From contig NC_061789.1 of the NCBI RefSeq assembly GCF_022458985.1, positions 6,862,357 to 6,926,356 on the forward strand: a stretch of DNA of 64,000 bases, given 5' to 3'. Both the position numbers and the translations under genes were made by a program. Within the stretch, counting starts at the first letter, position 1. Every line of letters starts with the position of its first letter. Below the pieces are notes generated by a model, which did not search any database, was not told the origin of the DNA, and saw only the letters and a program-made list of their open reading frames with translations. This stretch comes from Mugil cephalus. Lineage: Eukaryota > Chordata > Actinopteri > Mugiliformes > Mugilidae. This document shows, piece by piece, positions 1 to 11,168 of this stretch.

Positions 1-429
1 AACCCTTGTGCCAAGATCACAGGCAAAACACATTTAGAAGCCCAGTGGCTAGCAGTCAGCTACCAGCTAGCAACCAACAAGAAGACACCAGCTAACTAGC
101 CTAGCCAACAGCAGTAGGCACATCATTGGGGTTTTTAAGTGGGCACTTCCCTTCAGTTGAGTTAGGCCCATGGCACCTCAAGAAGGCTTAACAGTGAGAT
201 AGTTTTAAAACCCTCAAAGGTATACAGTACCGGTTTGACGGTGGTTTCCCGACTTTGCTAAAGTTTGTGGACAAATAAGGATGATCCAAAGTCAATGATG
301 TTGCTCATGCGCAGAATAAAAACAAAATAAGTGAACCAAGGATAGAGCCTTGTGGCACCCCATCTCTTATGTCTCATGTCGGTTTGCCTATTTGTCTCAT
401 TACTTCCTCATTCCTTCATCTCTCTTCAG
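1..429. other. Upstream intron or flank of the LRR gene
   Basis: No coding exon is recognised here. The stretch ends in a good splice acceptor (pyrimidine-rich tract then cttcag, AG at 428-429). It is most simply read as the intron preceding the first visible exon of the leucine-rich-repeat gene, whose 5' part lies outside the window. Confidence 0.5.
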
Positions 430-1970
430 GTACTCCAGCTGAGCAACAACAACATCTCTCAGATAGACACTGATGCTCTGGCACCTCTCTATAGTCTGGC
501 TGTTCTCGCCCTGGAAGGAAACAACCTGCATCACCTCAAGTTTAAGACTTTCATCAGCCTCCATACAACAGCTACACACATTCAGCTGGCAGGTTTGCTG
601 AAATACTCAAATGTTTTAGATGTTTTGGGTTACATTTCCCTGCAACCTGTCTACCAAAGACAGCTCAAAGTCAGAAACATACAGTTTCTCGGACAACACC
701 AATGCAATTCAGTATTATTTGTTCAAATATGTGTTTATCCCTATGCATTAAGTTAGTTAGTGTGTTTTTGAACTCTTTAAGTCATTGTGTTGTAAATGTA
801 TATGTTATATCTCATTACAGGATGGCATTCATGATAGTTCATAGCAGCACAAGGCTAAGATAGAAATATGAATTAACACAAAAATACTAACAACAATAAA
901 AGTCAAAAACCTCAAAATGTTGTCAAAATTTTGGTGCGTTTAATGCCATATTTTAATTATTTTAGGCCAAACAATCATTTTTTTTTTAAGAGGCTTATAC
1001 TAATACTGAAGTGCTTGGCCATAAATAGGCATGGCAATGATGTTCTGCTATTCTGTTTATTGGTTAATCCAGCACTTTAGCCAAGACTTTTTTGTTTTAT
1101 GCCTATCCACATAATACTGTGTGTACTTAATAAGTCGCCATAGAACGTTATATAGATTATATTTTAGGGATAGCCATTGGTAAACGTGGTAAAAGCAAAC
1201 ATCGTGACGAATGAATCGTACTGGCTTTAGTGATTCGACGACTAAATCCATTGTGTCTCCACAGGGATTTTAAAATGAAATTTCTCCACAACCGTTTCAT
1301 AGATTGGGATGGAATTCGGTAGAGATGTTCATGTACATATCATGATGCATCAGATGAAGTTTTAGCTGGAAGTAAATTTAAAATTTCTGCTTTTGTCAAA
1401 ATCGTCAATTGATTAGTGAGGTGTATAATTAGGGAGCTCAGTATCTCTTCTGTATTTCTTTTTACTCTTGGCTATCAACCATCAAGTACATCTTTACACT
1501 TTTTTGTTTACCTACTACATTTTAATATCCAGCTGTGTGTAATATCGTTGTGCTGCTAAGTACAATGGTCACAGTGGTAAAATGGTATAGTAGCAATCAA
1601 ATGCTGTGATCAGCTCAACACTTTGTATTGTATGTTTTGTTGATATCTAAATTTCCTTCCAGGCAACCCGTGGAGCTGTGACTGCGACCTGCACCGTGTC
1701 TTCAGTAAGATCTTGCACGTCCGCCACCTCCACATCGACGACTACCGCAACGTGACATGCCAGGACCCTCCCCAACTGGCTGGGGCCTCGCTGGCCTGGG
1801 TAGACAGCCAGCTGTGCATCGCAGAGACGGCCACTGTGCTCGTCATCACGGTCACCGTGCTGGTCACCGTGGTGGCAGCTCTGGTGATGGCAGAGAGGAA
1901 CAGGAAGAGGAATAATGGGAAGAACTGGGACACCGAGTCGCAGGGGCAAACTCAGAGCCCCCCGTCCTGA
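430..1970 (+). CDS. LRR type I membrane protein, C-terminal part (5' end outside window)
   Basis: Two exons are visible: 430-592 and 1663-1970, joined in phase 1 (G|GC). The first encodes about two leucine-rich repeats (LQLSNNNISQIDTDAL and LALEGNNLHHLKFKTF). The second begins NPWSCDCDL, a typical LRR C-terminal cap; its four cysteines (C-x-C, VTC, LC) are all present. It continues with a hydrophobic segment of about 20 residues (VLVITVTVLVTVVAALVM) and a short basic tail (AERNRKR...) ending at TGA 1968-1970. The order LRR, cap, single membrane span and short cytoplasmic tail indicates a cell-surface type I protein, presumably a binding or adhesion receptor. The signal peptide, LRR N-terminal cap and earlier repeats must lie to the left of the window. 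I do not recognise the family member. The call of an LRR membrane protein is firm; function is unknown. Confidence 0.8.
593..1662 (+). other. Intron of the LRR gene
   Basis: AT-rich sequence between donor G|GTTTGC at 593 and acceptor TTCCTTCCAG ending at 1662. The phase-1 junction restores GNPWSC, the start of the LRR C-terminal cap. I see no other feature in it. Confidence 0.75.
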
Positions 1971-2385
1971 AACCTCTTATGAGTGAAATGGGGAGGGTAT
2001 TGATAGTTCATGACTCCTCTACAGACAAGATAGCTTGCAGTGTACATTTCAAGATGACTGCCAGAAAAAGATGATTCCTTGAATAGAAAAATTGGAAGTC
2101 TGGAAGACCTGAAGTACCCTTTTAGATTATACACATCTTTTCAAGTACATTTTACTTTCCTTTGGAGCCGATCAAGTGTGGTTTGAGCTACAACAAACAC
2201 TGTTCATATACTTCGAATTACCACCTTTATCTACTTTCATGCTGCTAAAACATTTCCAATGTAAGAACTATTTTTTATTTTTCATAGATAAATCTTGGAT
2301 TAATGCGCTGATTCTGATGCGCTAATAAACTGTTGTACCTGGCTTCATCTTTCACAATAAAAGCCACCCTGCATTTAACTACTTT
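1971..2385 (+). other. 3' UTR of the LRR gene with two poly(A) signals
   Basis: After the stop codon at 1970 the sequence becomes AT-rich. AATAAA occurs at 2324-2329 and again at 2356-2361. Cleavage around 2345-2385 would give a 3' UTR of about 0.4 kb. The exact end is inferred. Confidence 0.5.
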
Positions 2386-5300
2386 TTAAATCTGAAGTGG
2401 CATCAGTAGAAAACATGCATTATAAGAAGAACTGCTGAATCATATGCCTAGCATTCTCCAAAATAAAAAGGGTCTGATTATTCTCCAATCATATTAAATA
2501 TAAAATATTATTCCTGTCAGTTTATGGAGGACATTGTCACTTAACAATGGTTCTAGCTAGGGACCATTTAGGGTACACAATGTCCCTTACCCGTTTGAAA
2601 CAACTGTCTTTACAGTCGGACAATCAGATGTAGTTTGTCACAAGGACCATATGTCTCTGGACTCCAGAGAGGATTACTGCAGCCCTGATGGAGGGAATGA
2701 GAACAGATAGAGGCATAGTTTTACTGAGGTCATAGACATGGCCAGATGTCAAGATAATTACTGCCGGACTGGAATACATGTATACAATGTGCGTGTGCTT
2801 GGGGGAATTAAAGAAGAAGAGTGGGAGGCCTGACTAACCCCTGACAGCAGCAATTCAGTTTTGTCACGTCTAGTTTTGTTGGTCTGAATTTGACATATTT
2901 ATAATGTGTTTATTTGTACATGCATATCAGAAAAAGGAAAACAAATCTATGTTTTTTGTTTCTCCGTAAGTCAGTTGGAATAATAGTAATTTTGCATCAA
3001 CGGCATCATCCTTAGGTCCTACTGACTGACAAATGTATCCAGTCATTGGGTGAATTAATGGTGAAGATTTATTTTCTTGAATTAAAGGATCCAATAAAAA
3101 AACACATAAACCAGGGAACCGGGTTTTAATCTTATTTTATGTGCAATAAGAGAACAGGGTGGTGACATCTGAATGGTGGAGATGATGATATCAAGTAACA
3201 AATTTGACCTTCGCATTCAGGTAACAGCTTTTATAGCTCAATAGAACAGACTGGAACAACAGGGATTAGAGGGAGATTTACTTTGCAGGGAGCTGATGGG
3301 GAAGTTGTATTTCCATGCGGATGAGAGTTATTAAAATGTTCCATTGGGTCAATTGCTTAGATGGGCTTCTCTGGGGGATGGACAGAAGAGTAACAGCAAC
3401 ATAGTCGCACATGTCATTTGACAATGCAACAGCTATGATCAGTTCACATTAAGAAATTATTCACGTGGTTAGCAAGCCAAGCCTTAATTCAAGAGTTTGT
3501 CACCTGTGCACGTTTTAGTAAATTGATAGCTTATTTTAGGAAGTTGGTCAAAATAAAGAAAATCCTTCACTGAATGACATGTTTTAAGTTGAGTCAAATT
3601 TGTATCTACTGTGCATCCTTCAGAAAGGATAAATGTAAGTCCACATTGATTTTTGGACAAAAAAAAAATGTGATCATAAATCTGGATATGATGTACAATG
3701 TATAATTTATTGTGACTTAAATTAAAAATGTTACAAAAGCATTTAAACAAGTTAAGGTAACTAGGTAGCTAAAGGTAAGGTAAGTTCAATTTGAATGATT
3801 TACTCCTTAATATGATTAAAACTTTTTCATAAAAATGTTATGGTTAGGGTTAGGGTTAGGGTTAACATTGGCTCGCCTTAGTTAAGCCTCCAATAAACAA
3901 ATTAGGTTGGTTGGACTTAGTCAAACTTTAAACGTCTTGTGAGATTTTAATCAGAGTCTTAAGGTTCGCTAGAGCGACTTTTTAATTGGCTGAAATTCAG
4001 GACCAAGACTGAATTTTGAATCTTCACTCTGAAATGATCTTGAACCTCTGACACGTGAAATTGTTGAAAAAAAAAAGTATAATATTTGACCTTTAATGTT
4101 AGTTGAAATGACAAAACATGCGGGACGTAAGATCCTAATCCTGATTTTCTGATATGCTGAAATGTGGACAGTCTGAAGCGCTGTGATTTTTGAATTTTCT
4201 TCTGCAGCTGACACAAAACATTTTATTACTTTTTGTTGTTTATCTTGACACTTATTTCATTCATCACAATGTACAGCAAGTCCACTTATAACTCCCCTTT
4301 GACTTTTTGTCTGACTCACCCAGGAACTGAGAGACATTTATCTGTTTAACTGCTGTTGGTTTTTCACAGCTGTGTAGACAGAATGACTCACCCAAATGGT
4401 CACGGGTCTATGACAGACATTTTTTTTTGTTTGTTTGTTTAATCAGACCTGAGGCCAGATTTCATCCAACTTCATCCAACTCTTCCTGAAACTGACCCTC
4501 ACAATGCCAATGCTCTTTCTCTTAGTGTGGGACTTTGCTGAGAAAGATCCTTAGAATTTTTGGTTAAAATTACAGTAAAGGAGGGCTCTCAATATTCGCC
4601 TTTGTCCATCCCCTTAATCCCATCATCCCTCCTTTAATTTCACTGTGAACCAATAAATGTTGTGGCATCAACTAAATTTTTGTCAGTGAAGCCAGAATTA
4701 ACCCTTAAACGATTGGGACCTTCATGTAAGTTCATGGTAACATTCTCAGTTAGAAATCAAAAAGATCTACTGTTGATTTTTGTTGACCCCTTCCCCGACC
4801 TCCTTGTTGATTGATCATCTGTGTTAGTTTGTCTTTTGGCTGGAAATGTGGGACTATCACACATAGATAGTTGGGATTTTTTTTTTTCTGAAAGTCATGC
4901 TGCTTTCATGCTCAATTTTCTCCTTAGATGTAGATCTAGATCTTTAGCACCCTCGGGCCATCCTCTAGGCACCTGTCACCACTGCTCACTGCTTGTTTTA
5001 TGTATTTGTTTGGCAGGTAAAGGTGGTAAACATTTCTTAGCCAACAGACTTTGTAACAAAACACTAGCAGGGGGACTTTGCCCTCTGGGCACAGGGGCAC
5101 ATTTACAGAATCCTTGCGGTATATGTTAGTGCTGTTCAGCTGTAGGCTGAGAAGAGAGACACCAAGGTACCTATTTGTTAGCCAGTCTGATTAATTATTA
5201 TTATCAATTATTGATTAATTGTTCTTGTAACTTGTCTAACTCTTTGTTGCATCAGATTTTTTTATTTTGCTCCCTACTTTGTGATTGTTGTTTGTTGCAG
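2386..5300. other. Intergenic, AT-rich; no gene recognised
   Basis: Only short chance reading frames are present on both strands. The one structured item is a TTAGGG-type array near 3842-3863. The last bases before 5301 (TTTGTTGCAG) look like a splice acceptor. One or more 5' untranslated exons of the C1q-like gene may therefore lie in this stretch, but I cannot place them. Confidence 0.4.
3842..3863. repeat. Interstitial telomere-like repeat (TTAGGG)n
   Basis: About three and a half copies of GGTTAG in perfect register. Similar short arrays occur near 6475, 12401 and 23884. They are far too short for a chromosome end. Confidence 0.8.
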
Positions 5301-7247
5301 ATGAGCTCCCTTTTTGCAACTGTGACTGTGCTGTGCATAACCACGTTGGCTATTGTAAGCCCAGTGGAAATGGTGAGTGACCCATCAACCACCAGCTCCT
5401 GATACTGGTGCAACATGTAATGAGCCGTCCTTTCTTCTCTTGCCATAGAACCCCCGTCTCGCAGAACCCAGACAACAGGGTAGGAAGTGTGTACACACTC
5501 GTAAATGTCCTTAATTTTGTACTGTATAGTATAAACCCAAGCGTATGTGTTTGTGCACATTGAGTACCCTAATTCCTAAAGCCTAAAATTAGCCTTATAC
5601 CAGTGATGTCCAAACTTTTCTTTCCTGAGAGCCACATACAGGGAACTATACGAAGGCCTGGGCCACTCACAAGGTGACGTATACGCCGTAGTGAGGCACT
5701 GTTTAGGAAGTCGCCATCTGAGAAAGGTTTTCCATGTAGGGCAATGAGTTGCACAACTTCATAGCTAGCTATTGTGGCACTTTCTTGACTTCTGTAACCA
5801 TGGAAAAAGTACTGCCGTCTCACATTGTACTCTTTCAGTTACGTTGTAAATCAAACACTCACATTTCCCCTGGGTTTCTGTGAAGTCGAAAATTTTCGGT
5901 ACTCACTTGCGATCTTGCCTTCATCCCCTTTTCTCCTCTCTTCCTGGTGACCCTGACCTTTGTAGATTCGCTGCCTTGTTCAAGACAGTAGCTCCACCTG
6001 GTGTTAGGACCAAGACGTGCAATACACCTACGTGTGGGCCATAATCCATTATATTTTTAGAATTTGATGCAGGCCAATGAAAAATGGATGGGGGTCTGTA
6101 GTTTGGACACCCCTGCCTTATCCTATAACCCTAGCACTAATGCAGGGATAGTGTCAATTTGACTCCATAGCTACGGTACCATCAAGGTGTAGCCTGACGT
6201 GAACCTCCCCAAAAATATAACTATGCACAATGGCATCACAGACCGCAAGAGCTGTGATTGGTCCGCTTGGCAGTGGAGTATTTCCGCTTTATTACGCCAT
6301 TGTTAAAGTCAAATCAGGAAGTGGAAACAAAAATTAACCCGACTGGCAAAAAAGACACAGCTTGACTCTTTTACAGAGGGAGCCAGACTGACGAGCACAC
6401 AGATATAAATGTCTTGCACCTGTGTTGGCTAAGTCCGTAGGTTACGCTGTCTATGTCCCGAACCTGAGTCTGAACCCTAACCCTAATCCCAAACCCTAAC
6501 CCTAACCCTGCACATATGCTGTACATAGAAACGCAATAAAATCAGTGTTGACACAAACATCTGTGCTGTAGGGAGTGCTGTTCTTTTTTTCGCCACCTGC
6601 CAAGGAGAGCTGAGAGAGATCCTTTTCAACCCAGTGATCTTCAACCAGGTGTTGGTGAACCAGGGCTCTGGCTATAACAATCAAACGGGTATTTTCACTG
6701 CGCCACTCGCTGGCATCTACCAGTTTGTGTTCGCCGCCCAGCTGTGCCGCGGAGAACTCAACAACCACTGGTCCTTCGTTGTCAACTACAAAGAGCTAAT
6801 GGCCTGCCATGCTCAGGTACTCAAGACTACACCAGACTAATTGAACAAACCAATTGATTGTCATGGGTGATTTTGATATTTAAAAACTAAACTGGACAGC
6901 TTGTCTAAGAATTCCATTCTCCTACCACCCAGGTTTCTGGTGGTGCCACAGTCATCAACACTTGTTACTTCATGGCAGAACTTCAGGAAAATGACAAAGT
7001 GTGGATAAAACAAAGAGCAGGATCATGTGCCTGGGCTAGCTCTCGCTCCAAAACTATCAACTTCTCTGGCATCCTGCTGGCGAGTGAGGGTGCTTCCATG
7101 TTGGGAGAAAAGTATGGCTCTGGCTACTCCTGTCCGATTCCCAGTTTTAACCATAACATGAACACGCTGACTGACAACGCAGACCAGAGTTTTGCACTGT
7201 CTAGTATGTCTCTGCTGGTTTCTCTTGCATTAACCTTGTGTATGTGA
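5301..7247 (+). CDS. Secreted C1q-domain protein, complete, four exons
   Basis: Coding exons are 5301-5372, 5449-5479, 6572-6816 and 6933-7247; phases agree at every junction (663 nt, 220 aa). Exon 1 gives a signal peptide (M-S-S-L-F then a hydrophobic core). Exon 2 is a 10-residue linker with no Gly-X-Y collagen repeat. Exons 3-4 carry a globular C1q domain, recognisable from NQTGIFTAPLAGIYQFVF, from CYFMAELQENDKVWI and from the closing FSGILL. Such proteins are secreted trimers related to cerebellins and other C1q/TNF proteins; many fish members are innate-immune or neural. An NQT sequon is a possible N-glycosylation site. About 47 residues follow the C1q domain and end in a hydrophobic stretch (SLLVSLALTLCM), which is unusual. 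The intron splitting the C1q domain is between 6816 and 6933. An acceptor-like TTGTTGCAG just before the ATG suggests a separate 5' UTR exon. The exact subfamily is not assigned. Confidence 0.82.
5601..6115. mobile_element. hAT-type non-autonomous DNA element in intron 2 of the C1q gene
   Basis: The left end CAGTGATGTCCAAAC (5601-5615) and the right end GTTTGGACACCCCTG (6101-6115) are inverted copies with two mismatches. The flanks are ccttatac (5593-5600) and ccttatcc (6116-6123), an 8-bp direct repeat with one mismatch. An 8-bp target duplication with CAGGGGTGTCCAAAC-like ends is the hAT signature. No transposase frame is visible in its 515 bp. Confidence 0.75.
6475..6509. repeat. Interstitial telomere-like repeat (CCCTAA)n, imperfect
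   Basis: CCCTAA-type units with small interruptions (one reads aatccc). It lies in intron 2 of the C1q-like gene, just upstream of its C1q exon. Confidence 0.75.
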
Positions 7248-7560
7248 TTGTGTTTCATTCTGTTCCTGTTATCGATGACCTGGCCACACTTCCACAAAGA
7301 CTCACTCCCATTTTTATTTCATTTATACTACGCTCTGTTTTACCTCCACCAGGTACAAAGACATGTTTGATTACACACTGTACTTTTTCCTCTAATCTCA
7401 TGGTCCGAAAGCTTTACAGAGCGGTTAGCATGGCAACTAGACATCATGATGTCATATCCTGTTCTATAGCATCAACTAACTGACACATCATCATATTATT
7501 AACTAATCAAAATGACTGAAACCATCCTTGGAAAAAATAAAAATAAAATTTTTGACATGC
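7248..7560 (+). other. Probable 3' UTR of the C1q-like gene
   Basis: Sequence after the TGA at 7245-7247 contains overlapping AATAAA motifs near 7534-7546, the first good poly(A) candidates downstream. An alternative spliced 3' end cannot be excluded. Confidence 0.45.
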
Positions 7561-8828
7561 ATTTTAGTGTTATAGTCCCATCTGCTAACATGGAGGAGTT
7601 GGCGCTTTTGACCCCTACTGCAGCCAGCCACCAGGGGGAGCGCTACTTTCTTTGGCTTTGAGAAGCAGTTCCATTGTCCATCTTTACACAGTTTATGGTG
7701 CAGTACCTGGGTGGCAAGGCTTAGTGCGGCATCAGACTTTCACAGATAGTATGAGTTTTACTCTCTGAAGATAGATTTGAGACTACAGTACATATACCCT
7801 GTTAAATATTGGATCTGTCTATTTAGGTCAGTTACAGTAGTGAGACAGATAACTAAGCAATTAGCTGTTTGAATTTTTCTTGATTGTTTTGTTTTTTGTT
7901 TTTGTTTTTTTCCTTTCTGAGAGTGGGCTCAGTTGTGGCGTAATGTGTTTAGAATATGTATGGGAATATGGGAATCTTTAAATGTTGAATTAAGGTAATG
8001 ACATACATGGATTGTCCAGCAGATGGAGCCACATACTTTTGTAACGGACATAATTCTTGTCTTTGGGATGTCAGTCATGTACTCCTACTCTTACAATAAT
8101 GTGTCACCTTTTTATTTCAGTTACAAAAAAAAAAAAAAAAGAGTAGCATTTATATATGAAGCATTTTGAATATTAAAACCTAAATATCATTGCTGTAGCA
8201 GAGGTTACAAATGGAGAAGTAATATAAACCATTTTCAAATTTAATCAGACCAAAATTTTTATTTTATTTAAATTTTTTTTTTAATTTTTTTTAAGCAAAA
8301 TCCAAAATACACTCAGTAAAAGGTTATGCACTACCAGGCTTTCTGATTCCGGTACCTCATTATCTACTACCATTAAAATATGTAAGAAAACCATCCTTTT
8401 TGTTCTAAACCAGGGGTCGGCAACCCGCATCAAACAACCAAAAAACACTGAACTCCCACAGTGCATTGCAGCACATTTACTAGTTAATTCAATTTATTTT
8501 CAAACATATTTTGTTTTTAGTGCGTTAGTTTTTTAAATATAATTCTAAATTTGAATTGATGGTGATCTTTTTTAACATTAAAATAAAATGTATTTCATTT
8601 TCTGTCGCTCAAAATATACGTCACAGCTGCCGACGTGCGACACTCGCCGGCAGGCCCAGTCCGCTATTTATTGGACTTTTCGACCCCAGGTAAGACAACC
8701 ACGGATAAATCCCTGTTATGCAGTGTTATCTTCATTTTAGATGTCAGAGGTGTTTTGTGGCTCCCAGTGTTTTCTTTTCTGTGGGAAACGGATCCAAATG
8801 GCTCTTTGAGTGTTGAAGTGCCAATCTT

Positions 8829-9117
8829 GTGACAATACAATGTTCTGCTGAGAAACATTTGGACCTGGCATTCATTCAGGTGGATGTTACTTAGACATGT
8901 AGCACCCACCTAGACCAGACCAAACACCACCCCCTCATAGCAATGACACTCCTTGATGTCAGCCCGACACACTGAAAAACCGTTTAGGAACAACTGAAAA
9001 AACATGAACAACAGCACAACGTGTTGACGTCCCCTCCCCTCAACGCATAGGACCCAAAGGCCCCCACTAACAACATCCTGCTGCAAGCATGTATTAGGAA
9101 CGTGATCATAATGTGGC
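8829..9117 (-). mobile_element. GATCAG-family inverted-repeat element, degraded copy
   Basis: Matches the inner part of the fuller copies at 11.9, 16.2 and 56.2 kb: the ACAATGTTCTGCTG block, the GACATGTAGCACCCACCTAGA block, and the terminal GATCATAATGT. Its left terminal repeat is missing. Orientation is opposite to the 11.9 kb copy. Confidence 0.65.
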
Positions 9118-9460
9118 ACAAATGTTCACATGGATGTGAGGATGAGATTAATGTTCAAAGATAAAGGTCAGTGTGACTTAATAAAATACACTGGGACCAA
9201 ATGGACCAATACATGCACCCATATTATGACAACATTTCATACAAATTTCCAATAGGACGTCCTGTCCACTTCCTCTTCCTGGACTTTCCTCCAATTGTGT
9301 GTCAAAAGCTCAATTGTTTTTCCACATCCTTACATTTTAATAAATATGAATGTTTTAAGTGTTGGAAACTGGCATCCTGTCAATGCTCTTATAATGCTTG
9401 ACAGCATGGAGAGACCTTAGTGAACGACACATGTAGATAAAACTAGATTCTTCATATTCC

Positions 9461-9907
9461 GTGTGCTGCAGCAGATCCTACAGAACAGCTGTTCGAGCAT
9501 CGGTTGGCACGGTAACAGCTGTTCGTCTTCGCAGCGCTGCAGTTGAGGGAGCTGTTGCACCGGCGCAGGTGTCGCACACAAAGGTTGCGGCGAAGCAGAA
9601 GTCTGCACCTCTGCCGTTTTTCTCGGCAGCCTGCAGCTCGCCCTGCGACCACATCCTCCCCTCTGACGATGCTCTCAACGCCCCCGCAAACTTTCATGCC
9701 CCAGTTTGTTTCTCACCAGCAGCAGCCTTCGACCTCCTTCCGCACAGAGATAGGAGAATTGATTTCCTGTTGCTGAGCCGTCGTCGGCTTGAACATTTAC
9801 CTACACCAAGAGTGAGGCAACATGGCTATATTCGTAAAGGATACGTTCATGTAGAAGTGGAGAAATTAGATGTGGGAAAAATTTGTTGCACAGGTCCTCT
9901 CTGGTAA
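9461..9907 (+). other. GC-rich open stretch, 148 codons, unassigned
   Basis: A long open frame in a locally GC-rich island inside AT-rich DNA. Neither this frame nor its overlapping frames show a motif I recognise, and no splice context or poly(A) signal supports a gene. It could be a relic of a repeat or a CpG-rich non-coding patch. Confidence 0.15.
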
Positions 9908-10047
9908 CAACTAAAACGTCCCAGTTTGTAGAGCTGGCTTCATGGAAACGTGTCAGAAATAAAAGGTTGAGTTCTCCGAAAACCAACTGATAAGGAAACA
10001 GCTAAAAATACCCCCCTGCTTAGTGCGCAGTACAATGTAGGCTGACA

Positions 10048-10303
10048 TACACCGATCAGGCAAAACATTATGACCACCTTTCTAATATTGTATAGGTCTG
10101 TCTTGTGCCTCCAGAACTGTTGTGACTCATCAGAAAATGGACATGGGTCTTCTGAGGGGGTCTTGTGGTTTCTGGCAACAGAACGCTGTTAGTTTGGGGC
10201 CTTTGGGTCCTATGAGTTGAAGGGAGGTGCCTCTGTGGATCATCCCAAAGATAGTCAGTGTTAAGTACTTCTCAGAGGTTTTAATGTTATGGCCGATCGG
10301 TGT
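10048..10303 (+). mobile_element. GATCAG-family inverted-repeat element, internally deleted
   Basis: Starts ACACCGATCAGGCAAAACAT and ends TTATGGCCGATCGGTGT, so both inverted ends are present around only 256 bp. It lies just beyond the poly(A) signal of the TRB constant gene. Confidence 0.8.
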
Positions 10304-10344
10304 CGAATATGTTGTATGGACAGAAAAGAACTAACCAGAGCCAT

Positions 10345-11168
10345 TCATCTCTTCTGGATCAGTTTTATTGTTCATTCAGCATAAAGCACAGACAGGCAGC
10401 ATAGTTATGCATCAACAAGACTATTCATACTTTTGAGGAGCTTTTAAGTGACACATGTTTAAATTTGAAAGCAACGCGCTTAAAAACACACAAACCACGA
10501 GAATCTGCGCAGGTGTTCAGCTCACGTCTCAGTCGTTCTGTTTTCCAAGCGAACCCTGAAGCAGAGACAAAAAGATGGGGGAAAAAAAGACACCATGTCA
10601 GTAATCTCTTTAAAAAAAAAAATTTTTTAACTCATACAAGCCCCTTCCAGATGTACAGATGTGTCTGTCGGTCTTTCAACCATCATATTGTCAGTAAAGT
10701 GGAATTAAAATTCAGCTTCTGAATGGGTAGTATCTGCAGATTCCAGTTCCTTAAAGTATGTTTTTTTCTTTATCCCTATAAAACATTTTTGTAGCTTCTA
10801 TTCAACAAGGGAAATGACCAATTTCACAGCATTGAGTAAGTACTTAGTGCATCAACATTTTAAAAAGTCAACACACCACCACACAAAAGACACACAAAAA
10901 ATAAAAATGTTCCACAGGTTTGCACGAATTTTATGGATTAGATCTTTTTCTTTAATTACTGGATTTTATGAAATATAAAATAGATACTTTATGCAACTAT
11001 CAGATTCTCACAATGGCCATTAAATAAGTCTTCAACTACAACTCATTTTCAAAACATATTCTTATATATTATATCTCTGAGAGGGGCTCCGTGCATGTTC
11101 TGTCTGGCGCTTTCAAATCCACTCATACAGGACCAGGACTACGTCTTATGGGACCATCAGTGGCGTGA
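10345..11168 (-). other. 3' UTR of the TRB constant gene
   Basis: Runs from the TRBC stop codon down to an AATAAA on the minus strand (forward TTTATT, 10364-10369). The sequence is AT-rich with no long frame. The end point is inferred from this signal. Confidence 0.55.

Larger units (their letters stand above)
7561..10340. other. Intergenic between the C1q gene and the TRB locus
   Basis: Contents: an A-run near 8125, a hAT-like end CAGGGGTCGGCAAC near 8411 without a partner, one degraded and one internally deleted copy of the GATCAG inverted-repeat family, and a GC-richer open stretch at 9461-9907. I see no recognisable gene. Confidence 0.4.

Noticed and set aside
3842..3863. Telomere end
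   Set aside because: Only a few units with unique sequence and genes on both sides; an interstitial tract.
5569..5823. Minus-strand open frame of 84 codons
   Set aside because: It lies across the hAT-type element in the C1q intron and resembles no transposase.
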